Below are positions 23,481-34,700 of a stretch of DNA of 64,000 bases, one piece after another. Location: positions 210,474,617 through 210,538,616 of the forward strand of contig NC_081553.1 of the NCBI RefSeq assembly GCF_963082655.1, written 5' to 3'. This DNA is from Stomoxys calcitrans (lineage: Eukaryota > Arthropoda > Insecta > Diptera > Muscidae). Every line of letters begins with the position of its first letter. Positions within the stretch are counted from its first letter, which is position 1. The notes beneath the pieces were generated by a model. It did not search any database. It was not told the origin of the DNA and saw only the letters and a program-made list of their open reading frames with translations. A program made the translations under genes and the position numbers.

Positions 23481-24985
23481 ACTTTTGGTTTGAGTTTGAT
23501 TCCTTTTAGTATTACTTTTAAACTTATTGCTGTTGAAAATATAATCCTTTTAGCTTATACATATGTAAATTTGTTGACAACAATGATATTTGCTTATTAA
23601 TTTCAAAAATATAACTGTTCTTAATAATTGTCACTATTATTGTTGGCATAGTGCCTATCACTCATGGTCCTTAGCATAGCTTATCGCCTGGTGACATTAT
23701 AATAACCAGCTATATATCACAAAACAATCTGTTTTGTGTTGTTGCTGTTGTTGTTTTCTGGTATTGCTGTCTTGTATGCTTCAGCACTATGTTCACACTT
23801 CTTAACTTGAAAACATATGAAGGGGTTACGATGTTTCAATGCCTTTTTCATCCTTTGAACTACTTTTTACTGATGCTGCTGCTGTTGCTGCTAGTGGTGT
23901 TATTGTTGTTATCTTTGTAGACATCTACAGTTTTGACATTTTAGACAAATGACAAAGGATTACAGTTGATTAGTGTATGGTATATGAGTGGTGTGGGTGT
24001 GTTTGTTTCTCGGTTTAAATGCGACTGCAAGTGCGAGAATGAATGAGCGAGCCAGCAAACAAACGAACGAATGAGTGAATGTTTGAGGGTCAAATGGGGT
24101 GTCAAGTGACACAAATTGAAAGAGTACACACACCAGTAACAGTAACAGCAACATCACACACACTCTCAACCACCCATCTGTCCAAACCTCAAAGTGTAAG
24201 AATCCAATCATTCATCGGTTTTACACACTGAAGCTTTGGTGATACATACTTATACTGAGCGAGAGAGGGAGAGAGCTAGTGTAAGAGCCAAAGTTGTAGA
24301 GATTAGGGGTATTTGTGTGTTAAGTGCCAACATAAATATTTAATATTTATTCGTTGGGATTTGGTGCAGTGATTGAATTGATTTCATATGAAAAATGCCC
24401 TCAAATAAAATAAAAAAAAGCTGCGGGAATTGTAGTTTCCATGTTGAAACATTCTAAATTAGGTGTTAAGTTTGTATGACGAAGGACGCTAACTTGTGTA
24501 GGGTTTCAACACATTATAGTCGATAAAATAGAAGAATAATTTATGATTTGTTGAAATTTGCATTTTTTTTTTACCGGAGATGAGAATATTTAACCATTAT
24601 TTTAAACACAAAATGGTATGGCTCAATATGGATTGTGTCTATCATGTTCCGTGACACACCACAACAGAGTTCAACATCAGAGAACTGCAACCGGTGACTT
24701 TTCTTAATATTCCAGCGTTGCTCGCAAATGTCGGTAGAGGTTAGAAAAAATTTAAAATACCATGCGTTCTTTTTTTTAAATACAAATGCAACCATAAAAT
24801 TAAAATGTCGATTTACTAAAATACTATCGCTTGTCTTCTTAAATTGATGACGTTGTAAGCGAGAGATGGAGCAACTCAGAAATATTTAGAAGAGAGGAAG
24901 ATAACAACAAGTGGGGATGTCATATGTCCATGAAACAAGCATATTGGTAAAAATAGTGAACAAGTTTAAAATAAATACTCCTTTA
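23481..24985. other. Noncoding sequence with CTG-type repeat
   Basis: A GCTGCTGCTGTTGCTGCTAG stretch at about 23875-23896 and GTTGTTGTT at about 23738 and 23903. The remainder shows no family or gene. Confidence 0.5.
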
Positions 24986-25715
24986 CCCTCGGCAGGCTGA
25001 ACTTTGAATACTCACCACATCGGGTATTTTTGTAAACCCACTTCATAATCCGGTAAAAAATGCAATATTTATCCCCCCATAATAGCTATATCGACATTGA
25101 GCGGTCTAATAAGTACAAGTCAATATTCAATTTTGTAGAACAAAATATTGGTCTTTTTGGTAGCTATTGGGTTGCCCAAAAAGTAATTGCGGATTTTTTA
25201 AAAGAAAGTGAATGCATTTTTAATAAAACTTAGAATGAACTTTAATCAAATATACTTTTTTTACACTTTTTTTCTAAAGCAAGCTAAAAGTAACAGCTGA
25301 TAACTGACAGAAGAAAGAATGCAATTACAGAGTCACAAGCTGTGAAAAAATTTGTCAACGCCGACTATATGAAAAATCTGCAATTACTTTTTGGGCAACC
25401 TAATATATTCAAATAAAGACCGAAGTGAACTATATACGACACGGATATCGAAAAGCCTAACATATGTCACTGTGTCAAATTTCAGCGAAATGCGCCTTTT
25501 ATGGGGCCAAGACCTTAAATCGAGAGTTTGGTCTATATGGCAGCTACATTCAAATCTGTACCGATCTGGGCCAAACTGAAGAAGGATGTTGAAGGTCCTA
25601 ACACAACTCGCTGTCCCAAATTTTGGAAAAATCGGACAATAAATACGCTTTTTATGGGCCCAAGGCCTTAAATCGAAAGATCTGTCTATATGTCTGCTAT
25701 GTCCAAATCTGGACC
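24986..25715 (-). mobile_element. Degenerate HINE-like element, G sub-family, with a MITE inside
   Basis: Starts with a decayed version of the end seen at 45655 (GGCAGGCTGAACTTTGAATA, then CACATCGGGTATTTTTGTAA). After the MITE at 25167-25403 it has internal units matching those at 45790-46120 (ACGACACGGATATCGAAAAG, ATGGCAGCTA). The far end is missing where minisatellite family 3 begins. Confidence 0.7.
25167..25403. mobile_element. Mariner-type MITE, copy 1
   Basis: A 237-bp element with terminal inverted repeats of about 32 bp starting TTGGGTTGCCCAAAAAGTAA, flanked by TA on both sides. Near-identical to copies at 26857 and 29974. No transposase domain remains. Confidence 0.9.
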
Positions 25716-26856
25716 GATCTCTAGTTTCCTTTGCCTAAGAAAAGGGAAGTTTTAGTATCCTTTATCTAAGAAAAGGGTGGTTTTAGTACCCTTATTCTAA
25801 GGAAAGGGTGGTTTTAGAAACATTTCCGTAATAAAATGTAGTTTTAGTATCCTTTCCGTAAGGAAAGTTAGTTTTAGTGCTCTTTCCCTAAGGAAATGGT
25901 AGTTTATGTACCCATTTCCCTAAAGATGGGGTAGTTTTAATACCCTTTCCCTAAGGACAGGGTAATTTTAGTGCCCTTTGCCTAAGGAAAGGGTGGTTTT
26001 GTATTCCTTTCCCTAAGATAAGGGAAGTTTTAGTATCCTTTGCCTAAGGAAAGTGTAGTTTTAGTACCCAATCTCTATGAAAAAAATGGTTTTAGTTCTC
26101 TTTTTCTAAGGAAAGGGTGGTTTTAGTACACTTAGTAGTGAAATGTAGTTTTGGTAACCTTTCCCTGTGGACAGGGTAGTTTTCGTATTGTTTTCCCCAA
26201 AAATGGGGTAGTTTTAATACCCTTTCACAAAGTAAAGGGAAATTTTAGTATCATTTCCTTAAGAAAAGGGTAGAATTATTATCCTTTACCAAAGAAAAGG
26301 GTAGTTTTAGTACATTTTCCTTAAGAAAAGGGTAGGTTTAGTACTCTTTACCTAAAAAAATGGTAATTTTAGTAACCTTTCTCTAAGAAAAGGGTAAAAA
26401 CTACTCTTTTCTTAGTGTCTTTCTTCTTAGTGCCCTTTCCCTAGTCTTGGTACTTTCCCTAAAGAAAAAAGTAGGTTTAGTACCCTTTCCCCAAAAAAGG
26501 TAGTTCTACAGGGTGGCTGATGAAAGCCGCTACCAAAAAAAAATGTAATAACTTTTTTTCTATTTAATAATAATAATTTAATAATTAATTTAATTAATTA
26601 ATTAATTAATTTAATTAATAATAATTTAATAATTAATTTAATAATTTAATTTAACATGAATAAAAGAAAAATGTATTCCATACACCGAAAAAAAAATGTA
26701 GCAATATTCATCATTGTAGCAATATTCATCAGCCACCCTGTAATACCCTTCTTCTAAGGAAAGGGCAGGTTTGGTACCCTTTCTCTAAGGAAAGGGCATC
26801 TTTGGTACACTTTCCCCTTTCTTTAGGGAAAGTAACTTTTACTTAAGGATAAAGTA
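25716..26856 (-). repeat. Minisatellite family 3, array a (31-bp unit)
   Basis: Units of CCCTTTCCCTAAGGAAAGGG followed by TAGTTTTAGTA, diverged from one another. This is the reverse complement of the arrays at 51335 and 56975. A MITE at 26509-26740 interrupts it. Confidence 0.92.
26509..26740. mobile_element. Short MITE with CAGGGTGGCTGATGA ends
   Basis: A 232-bp insertion with inverted ends CAGGGTGGCTGATGAA and TTCATCAGCCACCCTG, flanked by TA on each side, inside a family 3 minisatellite unit. The centre is an AT-only stretch of TAATTTAATTAATTAATT type. TA duplication and size point to a Tc1/mariner-type MITE. Confidence 0.85.
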
Positions 26857-27092
26857 TTGGGTTGCCCAAAAAGTAATTGCGGATTTTTTAAAAGAAAGTA
26901 AATGCATTTTTAATTAAACTTAGAATGAGCTTTAATCAAATATACTTTTTTTACACTTTTTTCTAAAGCAAGCTAAAAGTAACAGCTGATAACTAACAGA
27001 AGAAAGAATGCAATTACAGAGTCACAAGCTGTGAAAAAATTTGTCAACGCCGACTATATGAAAAATCCGCAATTACTTTTTGGGAAACCCAA
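26857..27092. mobile_element. Mariner-type MITE, copy 2
   Basis: 236 bp, ends TTGGGTTGCCCAAAAAGTAA and TTTTTGGGAAACCCAA, flanked by TA. Very similar to the copy at 25167, sharing its interior. Confidence 0.9.
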
Positions 27093-27194
27093 TACTAACC
27101 TACAGTGGGGTTAGCTTTATTAATTTTTTTTCTAAGGAAATGCCGTCATGTTGATCCTTTTCCTATTCTCCTCAGTTTTAGCCTCGTCTTGTCC

Positions 27195-28671
27195 TCGTCT
27201 GGAGTTTCCACCGGGATAGGGGTATACTAATTTCGTCATTTTGTTTGTAACACCTCGAAATATGCGTCTGAGACCCCATAAAGTATTCTTGATCGTCATG
27301 TCGTTTTAAGTCGATCTAGCCATGTCCGTCCGTCCGTCTGTCTGTCGAAAGCACGCTGACTTTCGAAGGAGTAAGGCTAGCCGCTTGAAATTTTGCACAA
27401 ATACTTTTTATAAGTGTAGGTCGGTTGGTATCGAAAATGGGCCAAATCGGTTCACAATCGGTTAATAGCTGTCATATAAACCGATCTTGGGTCTTGACTT
27501 CTTAAGCCTATAGAGGGCGCAATTCTCGTCCGATTTAACTGAAATTTCGCACATAGCGTTTTGAAATCACTTCCAACGACTGCACTATGTATGGTTCAAA
27601 TTGGTCGATAATCTGGTATTGCTGTTATATAAACCGATCTTGAATATTGACTTCTTGAGCCAATAGAGCGCGCAATTCGTATCCGATTTGGCTGAAATTT
27701 TGTACAACGGTTTCTCTCACGACCTTCAACATACGTGTTTAATATGGTCTGAGTCAATCAATTAAGCTTGATACAGCTCCCATATAAACCTATCTCCTGA
27801 TTTTGCTTCTTGAGCCCTACCAAGCGCAATTCTTATCCGAATGAACTGAAATATTACACAATGACTCTTCTACAATGTTCAGCATTCATTTATGGTCCGA
27901 ATCGGACTATAACTTGATATAGCTCCAACAGCATAACAGTTCTTATTCAATATTCTTTGTTTGCCTAAAAACCGCGCACATAAAGGGTGATTTTTTTGAG
28001 GTTAGGATTTTCATGCATTAGTATTTGACAGATCACGTGGGATTTCAGACATGGTGTCAAAGAGAAAGATGCTCAGTATGCTTTGACATTTCATCATGAA
28101 TAGACTTACTAACGAGCAACGCTTGCAAATCATTGAATTTTATTACCAAAATCAGTGTTCGGTTCGAAATGTGTTCATTCACCGTAACGTTGCGTCCAAC
28201 AGCATCTTTGAAAAAATACGGTCCAATGATTCCACCAGCGTACAAACCACACCAAACAGTGCATTTTTCGGGATGCATGGGCAGTTCTTGAACGGCTTCT
28301 GGTTGCTCTTCACTCCAAATGCGGCAATTTTGCTTATTTACGTAGCCATTCAACCAGAAATGAGCCTCATCGCTGAACAAAATTTGTCAAAATTTGAACA
28401 CATTTCGAACCGAACACTGATTTTGGTAATAAAATTCAATGATTTGCAAGCGTTGCTCGTTAGTAAGTCTATTCATGATGAAATGTCAAAGCATACTGAG
28501 CATCTTTCTCTTTGACACCATGTCTGAAATCCCACGTGATCTGTCAAATACTAATGCATGAAAATCCTAACCTCAAAAAAATCACCCTTTAGAACTCGAC
28601 AAATGCGATCCATGGTGGAGGGTATATAAGATTCGGCCCGGCCGAACTTAGAACGCTCTTACTTGTTCTAT
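27195..28671 (+). mobile_element. HINE-like element interrupted by a mariner fold-back element
   Basis: Left end with TTTCCACCGGGATAGGGGTA, then ATACTAATTTCGTCATT and the GTCCGTCCGTCTGTCTGTCG tract. Internal units with GATCTTG..CTTGACTTCTTAAG follow. The right end is GATCCATGGTGGAGGGTATA, then the hairpin TTCGGCCCGGCCGAA and CTTACTTGTTC. The element at 27983-28589 was inserted just before the right end. Confidence 0.85.
27983..28589 (-). mobile_element. Fold-back Tc1/mariner derivative, copy 2
   Basis: 607 bp, flanked by TA. Arms of 195 bp (27983-28177 and 28395-28589) match those of the copy at 9167. The centre is 217 bp and keeps a few more transposase codons before FSDEAHFWLNGY (QIL precedes). 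A TGA lies between the N-terminal segment and the core on the minus strand, so the joined frame of copy 1 is broken here. No intact enzyme is possible. Confidence 0.9.
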
Positions 28672-28945
28672 CTACTGACACCATCCTTGTGTTATCAAGT
28701 CACATGCAAGTCCCTCCTTTATACCCTCACTTCGGATCGTGTTACCATGAATAGTCCCAGTCAAATCTCTGGCTCTGGCTTACAAATTGTCCGATCTTTC
28801 ATTTCACCTTGCCCCACTTCTACTCGGCGACCAATGGTGTGGATTGCCCTATGCGTTGCATAAGCGTTAATCGCTTCCGAACGATCTTTAAATTTTACTC
28901 TCTGGTTGTTAACGTCTCAATAATGATTTGATCAGTAATATTTTT
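28672..28945. other. Short noncoding spacer
   Basis: Single-copy-looking sequence between two HINE-like copies; no feature recognised. Confidence 0.4.
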
Positions 28946-29557
28946 TTGTACCCTACACCATAGGATGGGTATACAACATTTGTCATTCACTTTGTAACAC
29001 ATCGAAATACTGATCTGAGACCTAATAAAGTATATATTATTGATCGTCCTGACGTTCTAAGTCGATTTAGCCATGTACGTCCGTCTGTCCTTCCGTCAGA
29101 CAAGAGAACGTTAACTTTCGAAGAAATAAAGCTAGGCGCTGGAAATTTCGCACAAATATTTTTTATACGTGTAGGTCGATGGGGAATGGACCATATCGAT
29201 CCATGTTTTGGTATAGTTGCCATATAAACCAATCTCGGTTCTTGACTTCTTCATCCTCTAGATGGCGCAATTCTTATACGATTTGGCTAAAATTGTACAT
29301 GGCGTGCTGATGTTTCAACATCTAACAACTGTGTAAAGTTTTACAACCGTTCATGATCTTATATAGCGGCCATATGAACCAATCTCGTATCTTGACTTCT
29401 TCAGCCTCAAGAGCACGCAGTTACTACCCGATTTGATTGAAAATATACACTTCAAGTTTTGCTTTGTATGGTCGAAATGGGTCCATAAACTGATGTAGTT
29501 GCCATATAAACCGACCGAGTATGTGAGCATAGACCGATTTTGGCCATTTAAAATCCC
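28946..29557 (+). mobile_element. HINE-like element, right end missing
   Basis: Begins TTTTTGTACCCTACACCATA, followed by CATTTGTCATTCACTTTGTA, CCGTCTGTCCTTCCGTC and internal units (CTTGACTTCTTCATCCTCTA). It stops where a SINE starts at about 29558, and no terminal hairpin is present. Confidence 0.75.
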
Positions 29558-29866
29558 GAGGCCACCGTAGCGCAGAGGTTAGCATGTCCGTTTTTGACGC
29601 TGAACGCCTGGATTCGATTGCTGACAGGAACATCAGAAAATTATTTCTCTCCTTATACTGGCGACATTTGTGAGATACTTTGCCATGTAAAAACTTCTCC
29701 CTAAAGAGGTGTTGTTCTGCGGCACGCAGTTTGGACTCATCAATAAAAAGGAGGTCCCTTATCATTGAGCTTATAATTTAATCGGACAGCACTAATTGAT
29801 TTGTGAGAAGTTTGCCCCAGTTCCTTTATGGAATGTTTATGGGCAAATTTTGCATTCCCGACCGAC
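29558..29866 (+). mobile_element. tRNA-derived SINE, near full-length
   Basis: Head GAGGCCACCGTAGCGCAGAG contains an A-box-like TAGCGCAGAGG (29568-29578) and a B-box-like GGATTCGATTG (29610-29620), the internal promoter of a tRNA-derived SINE. The body has CGACATTTGTGAGATACT, AAAGAGGTG and GGCAAATTTTGCATTC. It matches the copy at 41061 over its length. Transcription would be by RNA polymerase III. Confidence 0.85.
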
Positions 29867-30281
29867 CTACATCAGTAAGAAGTATTTTTGCTAAATTTCG
29901 AGCGGATAGCTTTACTCGCACAAAAGTTACCGTGATTTCGACTTAAAATATGATAACGATCAAGAATATACTATTGGGTTGCCCAAAAAGTAATTGCGTA
30001 TTTTTTAAAAGAAAGTAAATGCATTTTTAATAAAACTTAGAATGAACTTTAATCAAATATACTTTTTTTACACTTTTTTTCTAAAGCAAGCTAAAAGAAA
30101 GAACGCAATTACAGAGTCACAAGCTGCGAAAAAATTTGTCGATGCCGACTATATGAAAAATCCGCAATTACTTTTTGGGCAACCCAATATATATGGTCTA
30201 AGACCAATATTTCGAGATTTTATACACCCAAGGACGAAGTTAATATACCCCCATCCTATGATGGAGTGTATACAAGTAAAA
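29867..30281 (-). mobile_element. HINE-like element end fragment, split by a MITE
   Basis: GTGATTTCGACTTAAAATATG, then GATAACGATCAAGAATATAC lie left of the MITE at 29974-30187. TATGGTCTAAGACC and ATACCCCCATCCTATGATGG then GTGTATAC lie right of it. Together these are the reverse complement of the left end of a HINE-like element. Most of the body is missing. Confidence 0.75.
29974..30187. mobile_element. Mariner-type MITE, copy 3 (internal deletion)
   Basis: 214 bp with TA flanks and the same TTGGGTTGCCCAAAAAGTAA end. It lacks about 22 bp around AGTAACAGCTGATAACTG that copies 1 and 2 carry. Confidence 0.9.
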
Positions 30282-30649
30282 CAGTATTTTTTTCTTTTCA
30301 GAAAAAGTTTTGATTTATTCTTAAACAAATTTCTTTTTTTGTATTTCTGCTTATCAATTTTAAGTTTGAAGCCATTTATCATTCGAAATTTTAATATGGC
30401 ATATAGCCAATAGAATTTCGCACTTGGTTCCATGCCATAAACAAATTGCCCAATAAAGTTATGAATAATGCTTTAATTGATGTCTAGTTTGCTTCTTTCA
30501 ATGTCATGCTAACGAAGGACACTAATTTGCATTGAAGCATAGAGATTTTTGGTTTGTTTCCAAAATGAATGAACTCATTCAAGTTAAAAAGTTTTGAATC
30601 ACTAACATCTAACATCTTCTTTTTCCCCCCAACTCCGTTTTCTTTTTAG
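30282..30649. other. Noncoding sequence before the putative leader exon
   Basis: No repeat family. It ends in a pyrimidine-rich tract (CTTCTTTTTCCCCCC, then CCGTTTTCTTTTTAG), which looks like a splice acceptor at 30649. Confidence 0.45.
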
Positions 30650-31606
30650 GCCACAACATTCAACAGAAATCCCCATGGACCACAATAGGCCGCTGAAAGA
30701 GTTGGAAACATTGGAAAGAAGCATTGAGACTAGAGAAAGACAACAATAATACCCAGAAGAAAGAAGAGGAAGAAGACAAAGATTGGACAGAACAAATACA
30801 CCGATGTAAAGAATACAAAACAAGTTAACATTTGTTATTTAATAGAGTAACAGCAAACCCAACACAACAAAAGGAACAGAAAACAAGACCAAAGCGAAAC
30901 TTAACAAAGGAATAGCAAAAAAGCAAAGAAAGGCAGCTTAACAACACCTCCAACAACAGCACAGAAAAAAATTTTACAAAACAAAAACTAAAAATCACAA
31001 GCCCAAGAAAATGGTGAAATAAAAATTTTAAAATTCCTTGAAAATCATGAAAAGGCTTCAGATATAGCCTACATCTACAAGGAAGTTTGACAACATTTTA
31101 AGCCAATATCCCTTAATTCATGTGTGTAGTGTTTGCTAGCATCAATAAATCAAAGATTAGATGGTTAACATTGGCATTTGACAGCAGCGAATTTAAACCG
31201 AAACTTAAACTCAAACTAAAAACACACAAAGGCCAAACTAAAGGATAACCCAGCAACCCAACTAAAGCGCCAAAGTATAAGAAAAAGTTGTAGCAGCCGA
31301 GAGCAAAATAAACTCGTATAAGCTACCAAACTTCCATACACACTTAGACATCAAGCATTCTACAAATTTATAGCCACATTTATCAATCGCAAAGCGGAAA
31401 GTACGGAAGTGGACTAAGGCAAACGCCACCGCAACCGCAACCACCCAAAAGCCAAACACCATTTTTTTTTTTTTTGAGAAAACTGCAACACCAACTTAAC
31501 AAACTGCATCAGTAAAAGCAACAGCAACAGCAAAGCCCCATCACCATCATCATCAGCTTTAGCCAGCAACAGCAACAGCAACAATTCCACATACACTTGC
31601 CACAAA
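30650..31606 (+). other. Probable 5' leader of the KChIP-like mRNA (same exon as the start codon)
   Basis: An intron-acceptor-like site, TTTTCTTTTTAG, ends at 30649. The sequence that follows changes to A-rich, CAA/CAG-rich DNA without the minisatellites seen elsewhere, and runs into the start codon. It contains CAGCAA runs near 31520 and 31565 and several upstream ATGs out of the main frame. If the acceptor is real, at least one noncoding exon and the promoter lie further upstream. The leader extent is an inference; no cDNA is available here. Confidence 0.5.
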
Positions 31607-31762
31607 ATGGCTTCGCCACCTGAGAGTCCCATTGAGGAGATTGTCTACGAATTAGAACAAACACGAGTGCCTAAACCCATTCCAGTCGCCCTCGAGGATT
31701 TGTGCCGTCAAACGAAATTTACAAAACAGGAAATACGTGTTATGTACAGAGGATTTAAAACG
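31607..31762 (+). CDS. CG5890: Coding exon 1 of the KChIP-like gene (residues 1-52)
   Basis: The ATG at 31607 lies in fly-like context (ccacaaaATGg). An in-frame TGA sits at 31475-31477 in the same exon with no in-frame ATG between, so this is the first usable start in that frame. The exon encodes the variable N-terminus and the conserved segment ending [15 protein letters not shown]. It ends at 31762 before a good donor, GTAAGA, in phase 0. Confidence 0.95.
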
Positions 31763-34700
31763 GTAAGACGCTCTAGCTAATATCAAGCAAACACATGAAA
31801 ATGCACTCTGCCACACACACACACACACACACAGCCACTCGTTACAAGTGACAACTTAAAACCAGCACACCTGCAGCCATGTTTTCTTAAGGGGTTCTGA
31901 CAAGACACTAGGGAATCTCCATGCCAAGAAGAACAATTGTCTTGGAAAATGTTTGAAATAAAAAGAGATAGGGGAATTAAAAATAGTAAAAAGGGAGTTA
32001 AGAACACAGTGAATAAAAGTACAACATGACAAAATTTCAGCCAAATCGCATAAAAACGGCGACCTCTAGAGGCTCAAGATGAAAAGCGGGAGTTTAAATT
32101 CTATGGAAGCTATATGAGGTTTAACATCGATTGGGACCATATTCAGTATAGCAGTTGAAGGACAGGGAAGAAAATGTTGTAGAATATTTAGAGCCAACTC
32201 GGAGAATAAATGCGCCCTCTAGAGGCTCAAGATGATAACCAGGATATCAGTTTCTGTGGAAGCTATAGGAGTTTTAATACCGATTGGGGCCATTTTTGGT
32301 ATGGCTGTTGAAGGTCATAGAAGAAAATGTTATGAAAAATTTAGCCAAATCGGAGAATAATTGCGCCCTCTAGAGGCCCAAGACGTCATATCACGAGAAC
32401 ATCTTTCTATGAAATAATTTGGACCATTTCTGACATAGTAGTTAGAACTTATACTGGGAAAAGCGTGCTAAGTTCGGCCGGGGCCGAATTTTATATATCC
32501 TCCACCATGGATCGCATTTGTCAAGTTCCTTGCCCGATATCTCTATATAGGCAAACAAAGGATAGCCATCCTATTGGAGCTATATCATGTTATGGACCAA
32601 TTCGGACCATACTTAGTTTGGATGTTGGAGACCATAGTAGAAGTCATTGTACAAAATTTCAACCATATCGAAAAATAATTGCGCCCTCTAGAGGCTCAAA
32701 AGTCAAGATCCGACATCGGTTTACATGGGAGCTACATCAGGAGATGTACCGATTCAGACCATATTTAGCACGTGTGCCTAAGGTCATAGATGAAGTCATT
32801 GTAATAAATTTCAGCCATATCGCATTGGAATTGCGTCCTCTAGAGGTTCAAGTAGTCAAGATCCAAGATCGGTTTATATGGAAGCTCTATCAGATATTGA
32901 GCCAATGAAAACTATACTCGGCACACTTGTTGGAAGTCATAACAAAATACTTCATGCTAAATTTCAAACAAATCGGATAAAAATGGCGCCCTCTAGAGGC
33001 TCAAAAAGTCATTATCCTAGATCGGTTTATGTGGAAGCTATATGAGCTCATGAACCGATTTAGATCATAGATGGCACTGTTGTTGCATATCAGAACAAAA
33101 CAATTTCGTGCAAAATTTCAGACAAATCGAAAAAAATTGCGCCCTCTAGAGGCTAAAGAAGTCAAGATCTCAGATCGATTAATATGAAAGCTATAGGAGG
33201 TTATGAACCGATTTTGATCATAGTTGGCACAGTTGTTGCATGTCAAAACATAACATTCCATCCCAAGTTTCAGCCAAGTCGCTTAATAATTGTGCCAGCT
33301 ACAGGCTTAAGAAGTCAAGATCCCAGACCGGTTCATATGGAAGCTATATCAGGTTATAACCTGATTTTTCCATACTTAACACAGTTGTGGGAAGTGCAAA
33401 ATTTCTGACAAATCGGATAAGAATTACGCCCTCATGCAAAATTTCTGACAAATCGGATAAGAATTACGCCCTCTAGAGGCTAAAGAAGTCAAGATTCTAG
33501 ATCGGTTTATATATAAGCTATATTGGGTTATAATCCGATTTTTGCCATACATGGTACAGTTATTGGAAGTCAAAACAAAACCCCTCATGCAAATTTTCAT
33601 ACAAATCGGATAGGAATTTCACCCTATAGAGATTAAAGAAGTCTAGATCCGAGATCGGTTTATATGGAAGCTATATCAGGTTATAAACCGATTTAGACCA
33701 TACTTTGCAAAGTTATTGCAAGACATAACAAAACACTTCATGCCAGATTTTAGCTAAATCGGATAAGAAAGAGATTTTCTTCACGAATCCAACGATGTGC
33801 TCAGAATTCTGAAGTTCGCAAAACTAAGGATGTTGCAGCAATTTTAAACTCACCTTGATTTTTTTAAGCATTTTTCGTATATCAATTATATAGATTTTGA
33901 GCTTGTTTTTTGAAGGAAAAACATAGGAGTTGCGCAAAACCGATTTTTTTGCCATAATCTTCAATATTCTATACTCAACTCGAAAATTTTTTTCGCATCA
34001 AAAATTGAAAATTTTCATAAGGGGTTAGCCTTTGCTAAAAAAATGCAAAAAAAATAAAATGTGAAATTTTAAGTAATTCTGTTTATTTTACGAATCGTCT
34101 TTGAATTTCGAACTGCGGAATGCTAGAAAATATTCGAAATTCGAAAAAATGAAGGAGTTACAGCGTAGTTGGCCTTGAAAACGACTTTGAATTTTTACGC
34201 CCAAAATAAATTGGTTTTTGCTATGTTTTCCATAGCAACCTTTACAGTATCGCTTCATGTAGCACCTCTACGGAAAGGGATCTTTGTCACAAATCTAACG
34301 GTGTCTGAAAATTTGTAAAGTTTGCAAAAATGGGGAAGTTACAGCAATTGCAAACTCAAGTTGGTTTTTTTGAATTTTTGGGATATGAATTATGCGATTT
34401 TGATGCAATACACTGAAGATTTCAAGGAAATGGGAAATAGTATTGATTCGTCCGGCACCACTACGGAAAGAGAATTTCTTCACGAATCCAACGGTATCCT
34501 CAGAATGTTGAAGTTCGCAAAATTAACGAAGTTACAGCAATTTGAAACTCACGTAGATTTTTTTTGCGTTTTTTTGATATCAATTATGCGATTTTGAGCT
34601 TGTTTTTTGAAGAAAAAACATGGGAGTTGCGCTAAACCGATTTTTTTGCCATAATCTTCAATACTCTATACTCAACTCGAAAATTTTTTTCGCATCAAAA

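Noticed and set aside
32465..32908. 147-codon plus-strand frame in intron 1
   Set aside because: It lies fully within HINE-like internal units; repeated phrases show the unit period.
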